Positions 54,906-64,000 of a DNA stretch of 64,000 bases are shown in pieces. Position 1 is the stretch's first letter, and each line of letters starts with the position of its first letter. Origin of the DNA: Nothophaeocryptopus gaeumannii (taxonomy: Eukaryota > Ascomycota > Dothideomycetes > Mycosphaerellales > Mycosphaerellaceae); contig JASISA010000025.1 in NCBI GenBank assembly GCA_031771865.1, positions 1,550,001 through 1,614,000 on the forward strand, written 5' to 3'. The translations under genes and the position numbers were made by a program. The notes under the pieces are model-generated. The model had not been told where the DNA came from. It saw nothing but the letters and a program-made list of their open reading frames with translations, and made no database searches.

Positions 54906-55521
54906 CTATCTCACAGATGATTCTCGCTGGGATGGGACGTACGGATAGCATGATAAAGCGGCAGTGAACGAGTTGAGGTTCGGGTTAAATCGGTTGTCGT
55001 TGCCAATGGATGATGCTTCGACATGAAGACGAAATGAGGTACCAGCCTCAGGATCCGTGTCGTCCAAGTCAAGCAAACGAACCATGGCGTCTCCAGGACG
55101 CCAACGTGCGTGACTTGATGCTTCCAATGCCGAAAAGAAGAAACGATGTGTGAGATATGGTTAATGGTGGTCACGCTCTCGGGTTGAGAGGTCAACGACG
55201 ACTTGGGCCGCAAAGTCGCGGGACACTGGTATCATCAGCACTTGCTTTCGTACGACAGCGACATAGAACTATGCGCACCAGTGTTCGGACACATTGTGCC
55301 GCTCTCTCCCTAGGTACCTCAGAACGACAGCATGGACGAAGAGGAGGTCTGGTCCGGTCTTTATCGACGAGTACAGCACAACAGCAAGTAATCGTTCTCT
55401 TGAGCACACCAACTTCCCTCCAGGATCTAGAATACCGCAGGCACTCTTACATCTGGGCTTGATGCTCGTGGCGTTTTGAACTCGAATGTCGTTTTGCCGG
55501 CTATCAATAGAACTAGCACTA
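54906..55521. other. Interval left of the transposon, 0.6 kb
   Basis: May hold the missing first exon of the F-box gene on the minus strand and, at its right end, part of a frame that seems to be cut by the transposon. Nothing else is recognised. Confidence 0.35.
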
Positions 55522-55569
55522 ACGTGTTTGATAAGCTAGTGAGACAGACAAGCTAGTGAGACACTTTCA
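55522..55569 (+). repeat. Left terminal inverted repeat, 48 bp
   Basis: Begins ACGTGTTTGATAAGC and contains two copies of AAGCTAGTGAGACA separated by GAC. It matches the reverse complement of the right repeat at all 48 positions. The two internal copies are candidate transposase-binding sites. Confidence 0.95.
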
Positions 55570-55598
55570 TCTCGTGTCCACCACCACCATTTTACATA

Positions 55599-57230
55599 AT
55601 GGCACCTCCAAATGAAGAAGTTATACAGCAAGCTATTTGTGCCTATCGAGAAGGTCGTTTTCGAAGCGTACGAGGTGCTGCAACCGCCTACAGAGTCGAT
55701 CACAATACGCTTAGCCGGAGGCTACGAGGAACGCGTCCACAGGCTGGTACACCAAATAACAACAGAGCCTTGACTCTGATTGAAGAGGAGATAGTTTATC
55801 AGAAGATTCTGGACCTGGATACACGTGGTTACTCGCCAACACAGGCTACAATCAGCAGCTGGGCCTCCTCATTACTCAAGGCACGGAATAGACAAGAGGT
55901 TGGCCAAAGATGGGCTCATAACTTTGTCAAGCGTCACTCAGACTTAGAAACACGGTTATCACGGAAACTCTCAAGCTAAAGAGCTAAGAATGAGGACCCA
56001 GAGGTTATTATAGAGTGGTTCAGGCTTGTTCAGAATATGATTACCTACCACGGAATTACAGAGCATGATATATACAACTTTGATGAGAGTGGATTCAAGC
56101 TTGGACACTGTCAGAATACTATGGTTGTTACTGCGACAGAGCGTAGGCAGCGACCTAAGGCCTTGGTTTCTGATTCAACACAGTGGCAGACAGTTATTGC
56201 TTGTGTAAATGCACAAGGCTGGTTACTACCTCCATATGTTATCTTCTCTGGAAAGGAAATGAACAGGGCCTGGTTCCATTGCCTTCCACCATCTTGGAGG
56301 CTTGGAGTTAGTCCAAAAGGCTGGACATCCTATAACCATGCAGTCCAGTGGATCAAGCACTTTGATGACTATACCAAGCATAGGACTATTGGCTACAAAA
56401 GGCTCCTTATTCTGGATGGCCATGATAGCCATATGACTCCAGAGTTTGAGTTATTCTGTCAGGAACAAGGCATTATTACTCTCTGTATGCTACCACACTC
56501 CTCTCACCTTCTACAGCCTTTGGATGTTGCCTGTTTTGGTCCATTAAAGAAGGCATACTCAAAAAGAATCCAAAGGCTTGGCATAGTTGGATACCACTAC
56601 CTGATCAAAGAAGACTTCCTTCCAGAGTTCAGGCCTGCCTATGAGGATTCATTTACTGAAAGGACAATTAGAGGTGCTTTTAGAGGCTCAGGCTTATTAC
56701 CATTGGATCCACAGGCTGTATTGTCCAAGCTAACACTGCGTCAAAAAACACCAACTCCACCACCACCTTGTTCATCATTGGATACACAGACTACGCCTCA
56801 CAACTAGAGACAAATTGAGAAATATACAAGCAAGATCAAAGACAAGGTTATTCAGCATCAAGGTAGCTCACCAACCTCTATTCTAGATGTAGTGGATAGG
56901 CTATCCAAAGGATTCAAGAGATCACAAGCTGCTATGACACTTCTGGAGGCTGAACATAACAATATGAAGACTATTATTACAGAAATACAGTCTCATAGGG
57001 CCCTAAGGAAGAAAATCAGACTTACACTTGGTATAGATACTGATGAATTGGCTGCTAGAGATGTAGCTCAATTACAGGCTTAGCAGGTAATGCAGTTGGT
57101 TGGTCAGGTTGGATTACAGCCAAGAGCCAAACCTACCTGTAGCAAGTGTGGTATCCAGGGCCACAACTCAAGAGGATGTTCATCAGATAGAGTGACTTCT
57201 GAGCATTCAATTGATCCATCATTGATGTAA
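55599..57230 (+). pseudogene. Pogo/Fot1-like transposase, three in-frame stops
   Basis: A frame of 543 codons covers the element interior, interrupted by TAA at 55977-55979, TAG at 56805-56807 and TAG at 57081-57083. Domains in order: an N-terminal psq-type helix-turn-helix (EEVIQQAICAYREGRFRSV, RVDHNTLSRRLRG), a CENP-B/Tc5-type second DNA-binding domain (NNNRALTLIEEEIVYQKIL, RWAHNFVKRH), then the DDE catalytic core with Asp in IYNFDESGFKLG, Asp in LLILDGHDSHMT and Asp in LLQPLDVACFGPLKKAY. A coiled segment and a CX2CX4HX4C zinc knuckle (CSKCGIQGHNSRGC) close the protein. The stops lie where relatives commonly have other residues and can each come from CAA or CAG by one C-to-T change. The three catalytic Asp are intact, but no full-length product can be made without readthrough. 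Confidence 0.92.
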
Positions 57231-57279
57231 TTTGAGCTAGTATAGCATGAGAAATGGAATTTCAAAGTTGTCTACCTTG

Positions 57280-57327
57280 TGAAAGTGTCTCACTAGCTTG
57301 TCTGTCTCACTAGCTTATCAAACACGT
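57280..57327 (-). repeat. Right terminal inverted repeat, 48 bp
   Basis: Exact reverse complement of the left repeat, ending ...CAAACACGT before the TA duplication. It carries the same paired internal motif. Confidence 0.95.
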
Positions 57328-59249
57328 TACGGCCAAGGCTCCTGGGATCCAGACGCACCTCGCCATGCTCACCGGCTCTTTTCCCACCTTGCAGCTGCTT
57401 CTGCGAGTTGTCGTAGGCAGGAATGTCCAGCAGCTGCAAGGTGGGTGCTACCCTGATTGAATTTCCACCCGATCTATTAGAGCTGCCAGAGAGATGCATC
57501 TTTGCTTTCTTCACGCTCTGGAAAGACAAACCTCAGCCCTTCAAGATCGCCGAAGCAGCGAAGACTCCGATGACGATTTCATGGCATGGCAGGCTCTGAG
57601 CAAAGCGAACTTCTCCAACGCATGTGGCTGACGGCCGAAGGACAGGCTTTGGAGCTAGAGCTACGGTGGGAACCTCACTCGCACGATATGTCTGAGATTC
57701 TGTCACGGCAACGACTGTTTGCACTGTCCAACCTAGATTGCCGGCTGTTATCTCGTCGCGCGACGATTATGAGTATGCGCGAAGCGACCTTACCCCTCAA
57801 GATTCACATCAACAGAGCTGGACAATGTTCAATTTGCTGACTGATCTTCATTTAGACTCAACTTCGGCTAGAATTAAAAGTTGATCTGCATAGCTGAGCA
57901 AGACAAGACTACTTACTAAGGCCTACGGATATTGCAGCGCACCATGTGCCATCTCTTCCAGATCGCTGTGAACTCGATCGTGGGTCGATCATGGCGGCCG
58001 GTGCAGACGCGCACGTGGGCCGGGACCAAGATGGCGGAAATATTGGGTGATGCAAGAGGCAGCTGGTTGCTGTTTCATCTATGTACTTGGCCATCCCGAG
58101 ATCTGGGAGTAACTCGAGATTTGTTCATACGCCGCGGGCAGACGAGAAGCCGTGCTGACCTGCATGACGGGCTTCTGTATGGTCTTTTAGTTCTACTAAC
58201 GATGCATGCCATCGAAGTCCAGCGTCGACAGTGACTGTGAGGCATATCTAGCGAGTGTTATCTTGCGCTCGTACCCTAGCGCGTCCAGACCGGACTGACC
58301 CCGGCTTGCTGAACGTCGCCGTCGTACAAGAGCTCGTGTCAAACTGCCAAAAGAAAACCTCAGTCGGGTTGATGATGGCCGACGGGAATGGCTTGAGCCT
58401 GCAGTCATTCTTGCTTGGCGGCCCGATTCGAGCGGTAGATTTGAGGCTCCGCAACCATTCTCAGCTGCTGATGGGACCCGGACAACGAAAATGTATACAA
58501 GGCTCCGCACTGGTGCAGTCGCACAGCATGATGTGTGAGCACGCAACTCGCGAGAGGGCTGGTGTCTCGTGTGGCTCTGGCGAGCTGCTGGTCTAGCTGA
58601 AGGAGTCGAAGGATTCAATCCTGGCAGCGCTTTTCCCTTTCTGGACCAGGAGTTCAGCTCGTCCAGCACATCAGAGAACCGCTCCTCTCGGCGATTGAGG
58701 CCACTGCAGCACAGTCGGCGTGCCTGGTGCATGCAGCATCGTATGAAAGCGTGGCTTGAAAGGGGTGCCTGGCCTCGTGCCGCGGTTTTTAACGTGCGTT
58801 TGCAGATCTCTGGTCTTTGATGTCCTGTCAAAACTCACTCTCAGCCCTTTGCAAATCACAGCCATGCCGACGCCAGCGTAACGCCACCACCCATCCTCCA
58901 TCGCCCAACACCGCCTTGTTGACTAGTCTGGTTCCTGTCCGGGTATCGACTTCAGCTTTCGTGCCGCGTCAAGCAGCATTCTCCAATCCTACTGCTCACT
59001 TCCGTTTCCATCTTCCCTCACGAGTCTCCAGGCCCGTTGTCTACTTCCACATCAGGCTGGTTCGCGATCTCCTGCGATTGATCGTCGATACTGCCTCGAC
59101 ACTGGTCCTTGAGCGGCGCCACTTTCTTCAGCAAACATCCAGCTCCACACCTGTATCATTCTCGATGGTCGGAGCTAATTGAGGCCAGAGGCCTAAGTGC
59201 GCTTGCAATCATTGCTGGACCTCGACCGGATGAGTAACCATCTTCAGCC
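57328..59249. other. Interval right of the transposon, 1.9 kb
   Basis: Contains an open minus-strand segment (57330-57505) that would continue left of the transposon, a 17-bp inverted repeat, and several shadow frames on both strands at 58200-58900. No gene is firmly supported. The last 300 bases are the promoter and leader of the C2H2 factor. Confidence 0.4.
57383..57445. repeat. Inverted repeat, 17-bp arms, 29-nt loop
   Basis: CCCACCTTGCAGCTGCT at 57383-57399 is perfectly complementary to AGCAGCTGCAAGGTGGG at 57429-57445. It can fold into a hairpin on either strand. It lies 56 bp right of the transposon end inside an open minus-strand frame. Confidence 0.7.
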
Positions 59250-62200
59250 ATGCAGAGTGGCAATCCCGATGCGGCAGATGATACAGCGCGGCTCCAGGGA
59301 TCAGACCAGCCTCGCGGCAACAAAAGACAGAGGTTGTCTTCCAGAGGGAGCCCAGGTCCAGAGACGAACGATGCGCGAACGAGTTCAAGTAGTCGGGCGA
59401 CGTTGAACCAGCCCCCAACTCACGGATCCTCCCGTGACACAAGTGAGATGCGTTCCTCCACGCCACCAGAGGCATCCGGCTCTGTGAAATATACACGCAC
59501 TGGACGAGTGAGCAAGGCGACTAAAGGACAGCGCGTGCATCATTGCGATGAGTGCGGAAAGGTTAGCAATCCAGCACGTCGCGCAACATTGGTCATCACG
59601 GACGGCTTCATCAAATTGCCAAACCATCAAAGCCTTCCGTCAAGCTCTGGAATCACTTGTGTGAGGTGGCTGACTAGACGCAGACTTATACGAGGGCTGA
59701 ACATCTACGGTATGTTTCTCCATCGGCCTCTCCGGGGACACTGCTAACGTTTCGAAAAGCCGCCACCAACAAAATCAGAAACCTGGCGCCTTCCCCTGCG
59801 ATGTACCCGGTTGTGGCCGTTCATTCTACCGCGAAGACCTTCTCGTCCGCCACAAAGCTCGACAGTGCGTAGATACAAGGCATGGTGATTGTCATGACAT
59901 ACTGACCCTTGCAGCAACGATCCAAATGATCCTCCAAGTCGACGACCTTCAATTGGCAGTGTCACTTCAGCACCGGACACAGGTGTCGTCGGCGGCCCCA
60001 GCCTCTCCACGGCGTCAAGGGTACCTCGAAGTACTGCTTCAGGAGCCGGAAATGTGACACCTGGAATTCAGCCAGACTCGTCTGGACTTGACGCACAACA
60101 GTCGAGTGCATCTTCAAGGTACTTGGCCTCCTTTGCTTCTCCCTTCCCGCACTCTTGTCGTCAAGCTCAGGTCTTGACAAAGATAGCCACATGCGATGAA
60201 GGCTATCCCGTACGATGTGCTCTTCCATGCGTTACCATTGACAGCCCCTTGTATCCCGATATTCAAGCAAATAGAGGGGTATCGGCTGACAATGATCCTC
60301 CAGACCACCTAAAAGAATGCCGATACCGCCCAACGAATTGCCTCATGGCGTCTTACCCTTAAGCCTCGGTGGAACGATGGCCTTTCCGGCGTATACCAAT
60401 TGGCAGCCAACCACGCCTATGTCCCCAGAGTATGGCGAATACGAGTCTTCAGATGAAACTCCCGCGGAACCTTACTTTCAGCCCCGTTCTGTGCGGGCCA
60501 GGAATACACTTCTGGGATACGATCAACCCTATAGCACGTCGATGTCTCCCGCCTCTGCAGAGTCTTTGTCTTTGTTTCCTGCGCACTGGTCAAGTGATAT
60601 GGGCTACAGTACTCCATACAGCAGCGGAGCGAGTACTTGTGGGAGCGGACAGGCCAACACCAATCTCCTTCCGAATGCCCTCGGTCAAACGCGAATCGTC
60701 CCAGCAGAAATGCGAGACCAAAATGAGCACAACGAGCTCTCCCTTCTCAACATTGCATTTCAGACCAGCTCTTTTGATGATTCATTCGACGGTACGTCCC
60801 TAGACTATGAGCAGCGATACTTGGATGCGTATTGGATCTGGGTTCACGAACTTTTCCCGGTAATTCACAAGCCAACATTTGATCTTCAAATCGCGCCGCC
60901 TCTATTACGTGCGGCTGTACTGTGCCTTGGCGGACAGGCACTCGGCGACAGAACGAATCTTTCCAATGTGCGCATGTTGCATGAAAGATGTCTCAAAGTT
61001 CTAAAGAAGGTACGAAGACAGCCTATCGCGCAGACAATGTCAAGATGATTGATCGGCAATGAAATGATCTTTTCAGCTGACGTCTTGACAGCGTACCGCA
61101 CTAAACACTCATACTTACCGGATATGCGACCTGCAGGCAACATACCTTGTAGAAGTGTACTCAATATTCAAGTCGCGGCGACCACCACTTCAACTATCGA
61201 AGAGTTTTGAGGGAACATACACATATGTACGTCTCCATTAGAGACCTCGCGCATTGTTGCATCTTGTACTAATGCTGCGGCAGCTCTCCAATGATCCCGA
61301 CGCTCTGATACCTTCGTCTTACAGGTCAGCGACGACTGGACTTAGCGCCTGCATTGAGGGTCTCCATGATGTCGCCCTAAGATCCCTAAGTCTCAATTTG
61401 AAGCAGCGGCTACTCCTGGCTTGCTACGTGCTCGAGCAGCAGCATGCTTTGCTATTTGGAAGGTCTGGACTCGAATGCTTCGCCGGACTTGCAGTCGACC
61501 TGCCTTTTCCGAGTCCACAAACACAATGGGATACTCCACTGGAGTATCAGACCGAGGTGGATGCGACACACCCTGAACGCATTTACGAGGCGCTGAAGCC
61601 CGTCCCTTACTTGACCCTGACCTCGCATGCGCCGCACGATGTCTTCAGCTCCACGCTGATGATGGCTTGCTTATGCGACCCGGCAAGTGATCTCCAATCT
61701 CCAATCACACAACTGGATGACTGGGGCGAGCCCGGTTCCATCCTGTTCGCTACCGAGCAGTCTTCTCGGGCGCGACTCACGTATCATACGTATATGCTAT
61801 GCCGCAGCACACCGATTCGCGAAGTCCTTGCTGTGGCTGGAGAGAGCTGGGTCATGGCGGAGAAGATGAGCTCTCAAGCGGAGTATACCGCAGCTCAGAT
61901 TGACGCTAAACAATGGGCAAGAGGTGTCGATATGTCGACGCAATTTGCGGTGAGCACACAGCAATTGTCGATCGAGCGAGCCCTGTCTCACGCCTTTGCG
62001 ATCTTGGAAATCCATGAGCACACACCAAGGACTGGATTGCTATTCCAGGAATGGGCAGTCTATCTTGCCTCAGTCGTCGTTTGGATCAAAGTGCACACCA
62101 CCAACAACGAGGCACGCCAACCTCGACTATCAATCCCGACCCCGACCGAACCGCGCCTCTCGCCAAATGAGCTCGATTTGACCGTCTCTGCGTTGATCTC

Positions 62201-62369
62201 AATGGGCCCGTCCGCTGTGACTGGTTGGGAGCAGGCTTTGTACATTCTTCTTTGGGTCAAAGCCAAGCTCGAGAGGGTCCAAATACCGCATACTTGCGGC
62301 CTGATTAGTGGTGCTCTAGATGTGCTAGGAAAGTTGGTCACAAGAGGGGACGAAGACATTTGGTTTTGA
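59250..62369 (+). CDS. C2H2 zinc-finger plus fungal-specific transcription factor
   Basis: Nuclear regulator of about 853 aa in seven exons: 59250-59561, 59685-59709, 59760-59865, 59915-60118, 60316-61009, 61092-61226 and 61284-62369. After a disordered leader, finger 1 reads CDECGKTYTRAEHLRRHQQNQ across two introns, and finger 2 reads CDVPGCGRSFYREDL followed by LVRHKARH. Finger 2 is canonical (CX4CX12HX3H); in finger 1 the expected last histidine is glutamine. A Ser/Pro-rich linker leads to the fungal middle-homology region (DAYWIWVHELFPVIHKPTF, LLRAAVLCLGGQAL, RICDLQATYLVEVYSIF). The last intron has a TACTAAT branch site. This two-finger plus Fungal_trans layout is common in ascomycete regulators, several of which control secondary metabolism or carbon use. 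No target is evident here. Confidence 0.85.
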
Positions 62370-62786
62370 TGAGATGAGAAAATAAGATTTTGCATAGCGC
62401 TGCCTTGTGAGCACTGTTTTTACAGCATCATTGATACCCATATCCGACTTATGCAGAGCCATTACATAACTACACGTAGAATAGCATATGAATGTAGGTC
62501 TTGCTTGCAATGCAATTGCCCTCCATGTGCAATGCCGGTGTTCAGCCGAAGTGTCTAAGGCAACAAAGGCTATTTTTGGCAGGAGGGATTCAATGTTCTA
62601 GAGTAGCTTCGCCACTTCTTCGCTTCCACAAACGCGCTCCCTTTTTCACGTGGCACAGGCAACCTCGACCAGAAAACATGAATTTGTGACATCCGCCATA
62701 GGCCACTTTCAAGAACACTGCTCTTCAACACTGAAGAAGAAGAAAAGAGCAACTCGAGGCAACATCCAAAAAATAACACACCCACC
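62370..62786. other. Intergenic, 0.42 kb
   Basis: Region between the transcription factor stop and the small membrane-protein start. The final 50 bases are A-rich, as often seen in fungal leaders. No other feature is seen. Confidence 0.4.
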
Positions 62787-63360
62787 ATGTCCGGGCTCAA
62801 ACTAATCGCCTTCATCTCCCTCCTCGAATACATCTTCCTCCGCCCTTACATCCTCCCCAATTCGCAAGACGGCACCGACTTCATCGGCTACTGCCTCTGC
62901 ATCACCGTCCTCTCCTTCTTCGGCAAAATGTACCTCAAAGACCTCTCCGACCAAGGTATCAAGAAAACCTTCCAAACTGGCGCTGTGGGGGGTTTGGTGG
63001 GGTATGCGTGGTTGTTATTCCATTTGAAGAAGGAGGAGAGACAGATTCATCATTTGCTGGTTGTGAAGTTGGTCATTTTGGCGGGGGTGCTGTTTGGGGC
63101 TTGGGAGGCGAGGAGGAAGAGGGGTGGGGTTATGGGGAGGATGGGGGAGGGGAGGAGAATGTGAGTGTCTGTTTTGTTATGCTGTTGTAATACTTCATGG
63201 CGAACTCTTGCTGATACTTCTCGACAGACAAGGCGGTGGTGGTAGATACCGCGGAAACGCGACAGGTATCCAAACTTCGAAGGACATCGACAACGCTCAC
63301 TTCATCACTCCGGGTATGGGTACGTGTGGTCTCAGGAATGGCTTCCCGGTGGATGGCTAG
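62787..63360 (+). CDS. Small membrane protein, function unknown
   Basis: About 168 aa in two exons (62787-63160 and 63228-63360; 67-nt intron). The N-terminal 100 residues have about four hydrophobic segments: LKLIAFISLLEYIFL, FIGYCLCITVLSFFG, GAVGGLVGYAWLLFHL and LLVVKLVILAGVLFGAW, so it is likely an integral membrane protein. A basic loop ARRKRGG follows, then a Gly-rich stretch GGGGRYRGNATG and a short tail ending GFPVDG. Without splicing the protein would stop at 125 residues. The second exon keeps an open frame and a sensible donor (AAT|GTGAGT) and acceptor (GACAG). I do not recognise the family. The codon choice in the first exon is C-ending and biased, like other real genes here. Confidence 0.6.
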
Positions 63361-63968
63361 AAGTCCCACCGCGAGAAAGGACGCCTTGGTCAGTGCGTCA
63401 CATTACGTTGCGAAAGATTCTTCTATGCAGAGCCGAGCCGGGTTTGGGGGATGATATTGATATGCTGCCGCGTTTGCAGCGAAATCACCATAGAGCGCAA
63501 GCGGCACCGATGTTGCCGTAACTGCGACCGCTTAGGACCTCTCGATACCTCGCGGCTATCGGATGGTGGAGGAGCTCCAGGACGTACATGTGAGGACTGG
63601 GTGGCTCGTTCGTCATAGCTAGTCTCGAGAATGGCGCGACGAGCAGAAGAGCCACGAAGAAGGCGACGAGATGGCCGAATGGGCTTTCATAGTAGCACTG
63701 AACACGGCAGACAATGAACGATGTTGGCAATTCGCAATTTTTACCGGAGCCAGCCTACGCTTGAAGTCTGATGCCGATGTATTCATGTCATGCCATGCAA
63801 GCAAGGATTCAAAGCTCACATCCCTGCAGATCTGCACCTCCTCCCAAGATCCTGGAACCTTTCACATGCAATCCATCTCACACCCACCACTACCTTTGAC
63901 CTCAATATTCAGAATTGTCCACCTTCCATCTCTGCGTCCGCGCCTATCCACCTCCCACTCTAGACAGA
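63361..63968. other. Intergenic, 0.6 kb
   Basis: No coding feature is supported. The last 100 bases are rich in CCA and CCT runs, consistent with a promoter and leader for a gene beginning at the window edge. Confidence 0.4.
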
Positions 63969-64000
63969 ATGTCCAACCCCAACTCCTCCATCCCCGCCGC
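63969..64000 (+). CDS. Possible gene start cut by the window end
   Basis: An ATG in good context (GACAGAATGTCC) opens MSNPNSSIPA and runs off the edge. The CT/CA-rich sequence before it looks like other fungal leaders. With only ten codons visible, identity cannot be given. Confidence 0.35.
   Translation, partial: MSNPNSSIPA

Larger units (their letters stand above)
55522..57327 (+). mobile_element. Pogo/Fot1-like DNA transposon, structurally complete
   Basis: Element of 1806 bp with 48-bp terminal inverted repeats that are identical over their full length and flanked by TA on each side (55520-55521 and 57328-57329), the target duplication expected for Tc1/mariner/pogo elements. One transposase-like frame runs from 55599 to 57230 with three in-frame stops. 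The interior is visibly richer in A and T than the surrounding sequence. Perfect repeats point to a recent insertion; the broken transposase suggests it moved with enzyme supplied by another copy, or was inactivated after insertion. Confidence 0.93.

Noticed and set aside
1..64000. Window-wide biosynthetic gene cluster
   Set aside because: No polyketide synthase, non-ribosomal synthetase or terpene cyclase signature is seen, although a monooxygenase, transporters and transcription factors are present far apart.

Overview
The window looks like a core-genome stretch of a filamentous ascomycete, most likely a dothideomycete. The evidence is short GT-AG introns of about 50-60 nt, two Zn-cluster or C2H2 factors carrying the fungal middle-homology region, scytalone dehydratase, an L-rhamnonate dehydratase, several 2EXR/F-box-like proteins and a Fot1/pogo-type transposon. 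The genus cannot be told from the sequence alone. Gene density is about one gene per 2.7 kb, with several gene-poor gaps of 2-3.4 kb. I see no tRNA, rRNA or CRISPR array.

Layout. 0-9.3 kb: alpha/beta-hydrolase and FAD monooxygenase (same strand), two 2EXR-like genes (one frame-broken), a glutathione transferase and an NCS1 nucleobase permease with an apparent one-base frameshift. 11-16 kb: ELL-like elongation factor, D-2-hydroxyacid dehydrogenase and an acidic PPxY protein. 16.8-21.5 kb: a Zn2Cys6 regulator divergent from L-rhamnonate dehydratase. 23.5-33.1 kb: a small Cys-rich protein, a glycogen-binding-type (CBM48-like) protein, an ADIP/TINA-like coiled-coil protein and scytalone dehydratase (melanin pathway). 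33.6-42.1 kb: an unnamed conserved fungal protein, a three-RRM RNA-binding protein and 14-3-3. 44-48.1 kb: an orphan nuclear-type protein preceded by a 20-bp tandem array, then a 2EXR pseudogene. 48.7-54.9 kb: an MFS transporter, an atypical protein kinase and an F-box/Cys-rich protein. 55.5-57.3 kb: a complete pogo-like element. 59.2-63.4 kb: a C2H2 plus fungal-specific transcription factor and a small membrane protein.

How the genes relate. Most are unrelated housekeeping or regulatory genes, as is normal for fungi. The clearest functional pair is the divergent regulator and L-rhamnonate dehydratase, which share one promoter region. The hydrolase and monooxygenase lie in tandem and could serve one catabolic route, but that is only suggested. 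Scytalone dehydratase stands alone, without polyketide synthase or reductase neighbours.

The most notable structures are the pogo element (perfect 48-bp inverted repeats and TA duplications around a transposase with three in-frame stops), two probable GC-AG introns (one splitting the zinc cluster), single-base frame breaks in otherwise intact genes, a kinase with altered HRD and DFG motifs, and an RNA-binding protein gene whose stop codon appears to be made by splicing. Exon borders were read by eye from splice consensus and reading-frame continuity. No search was run.
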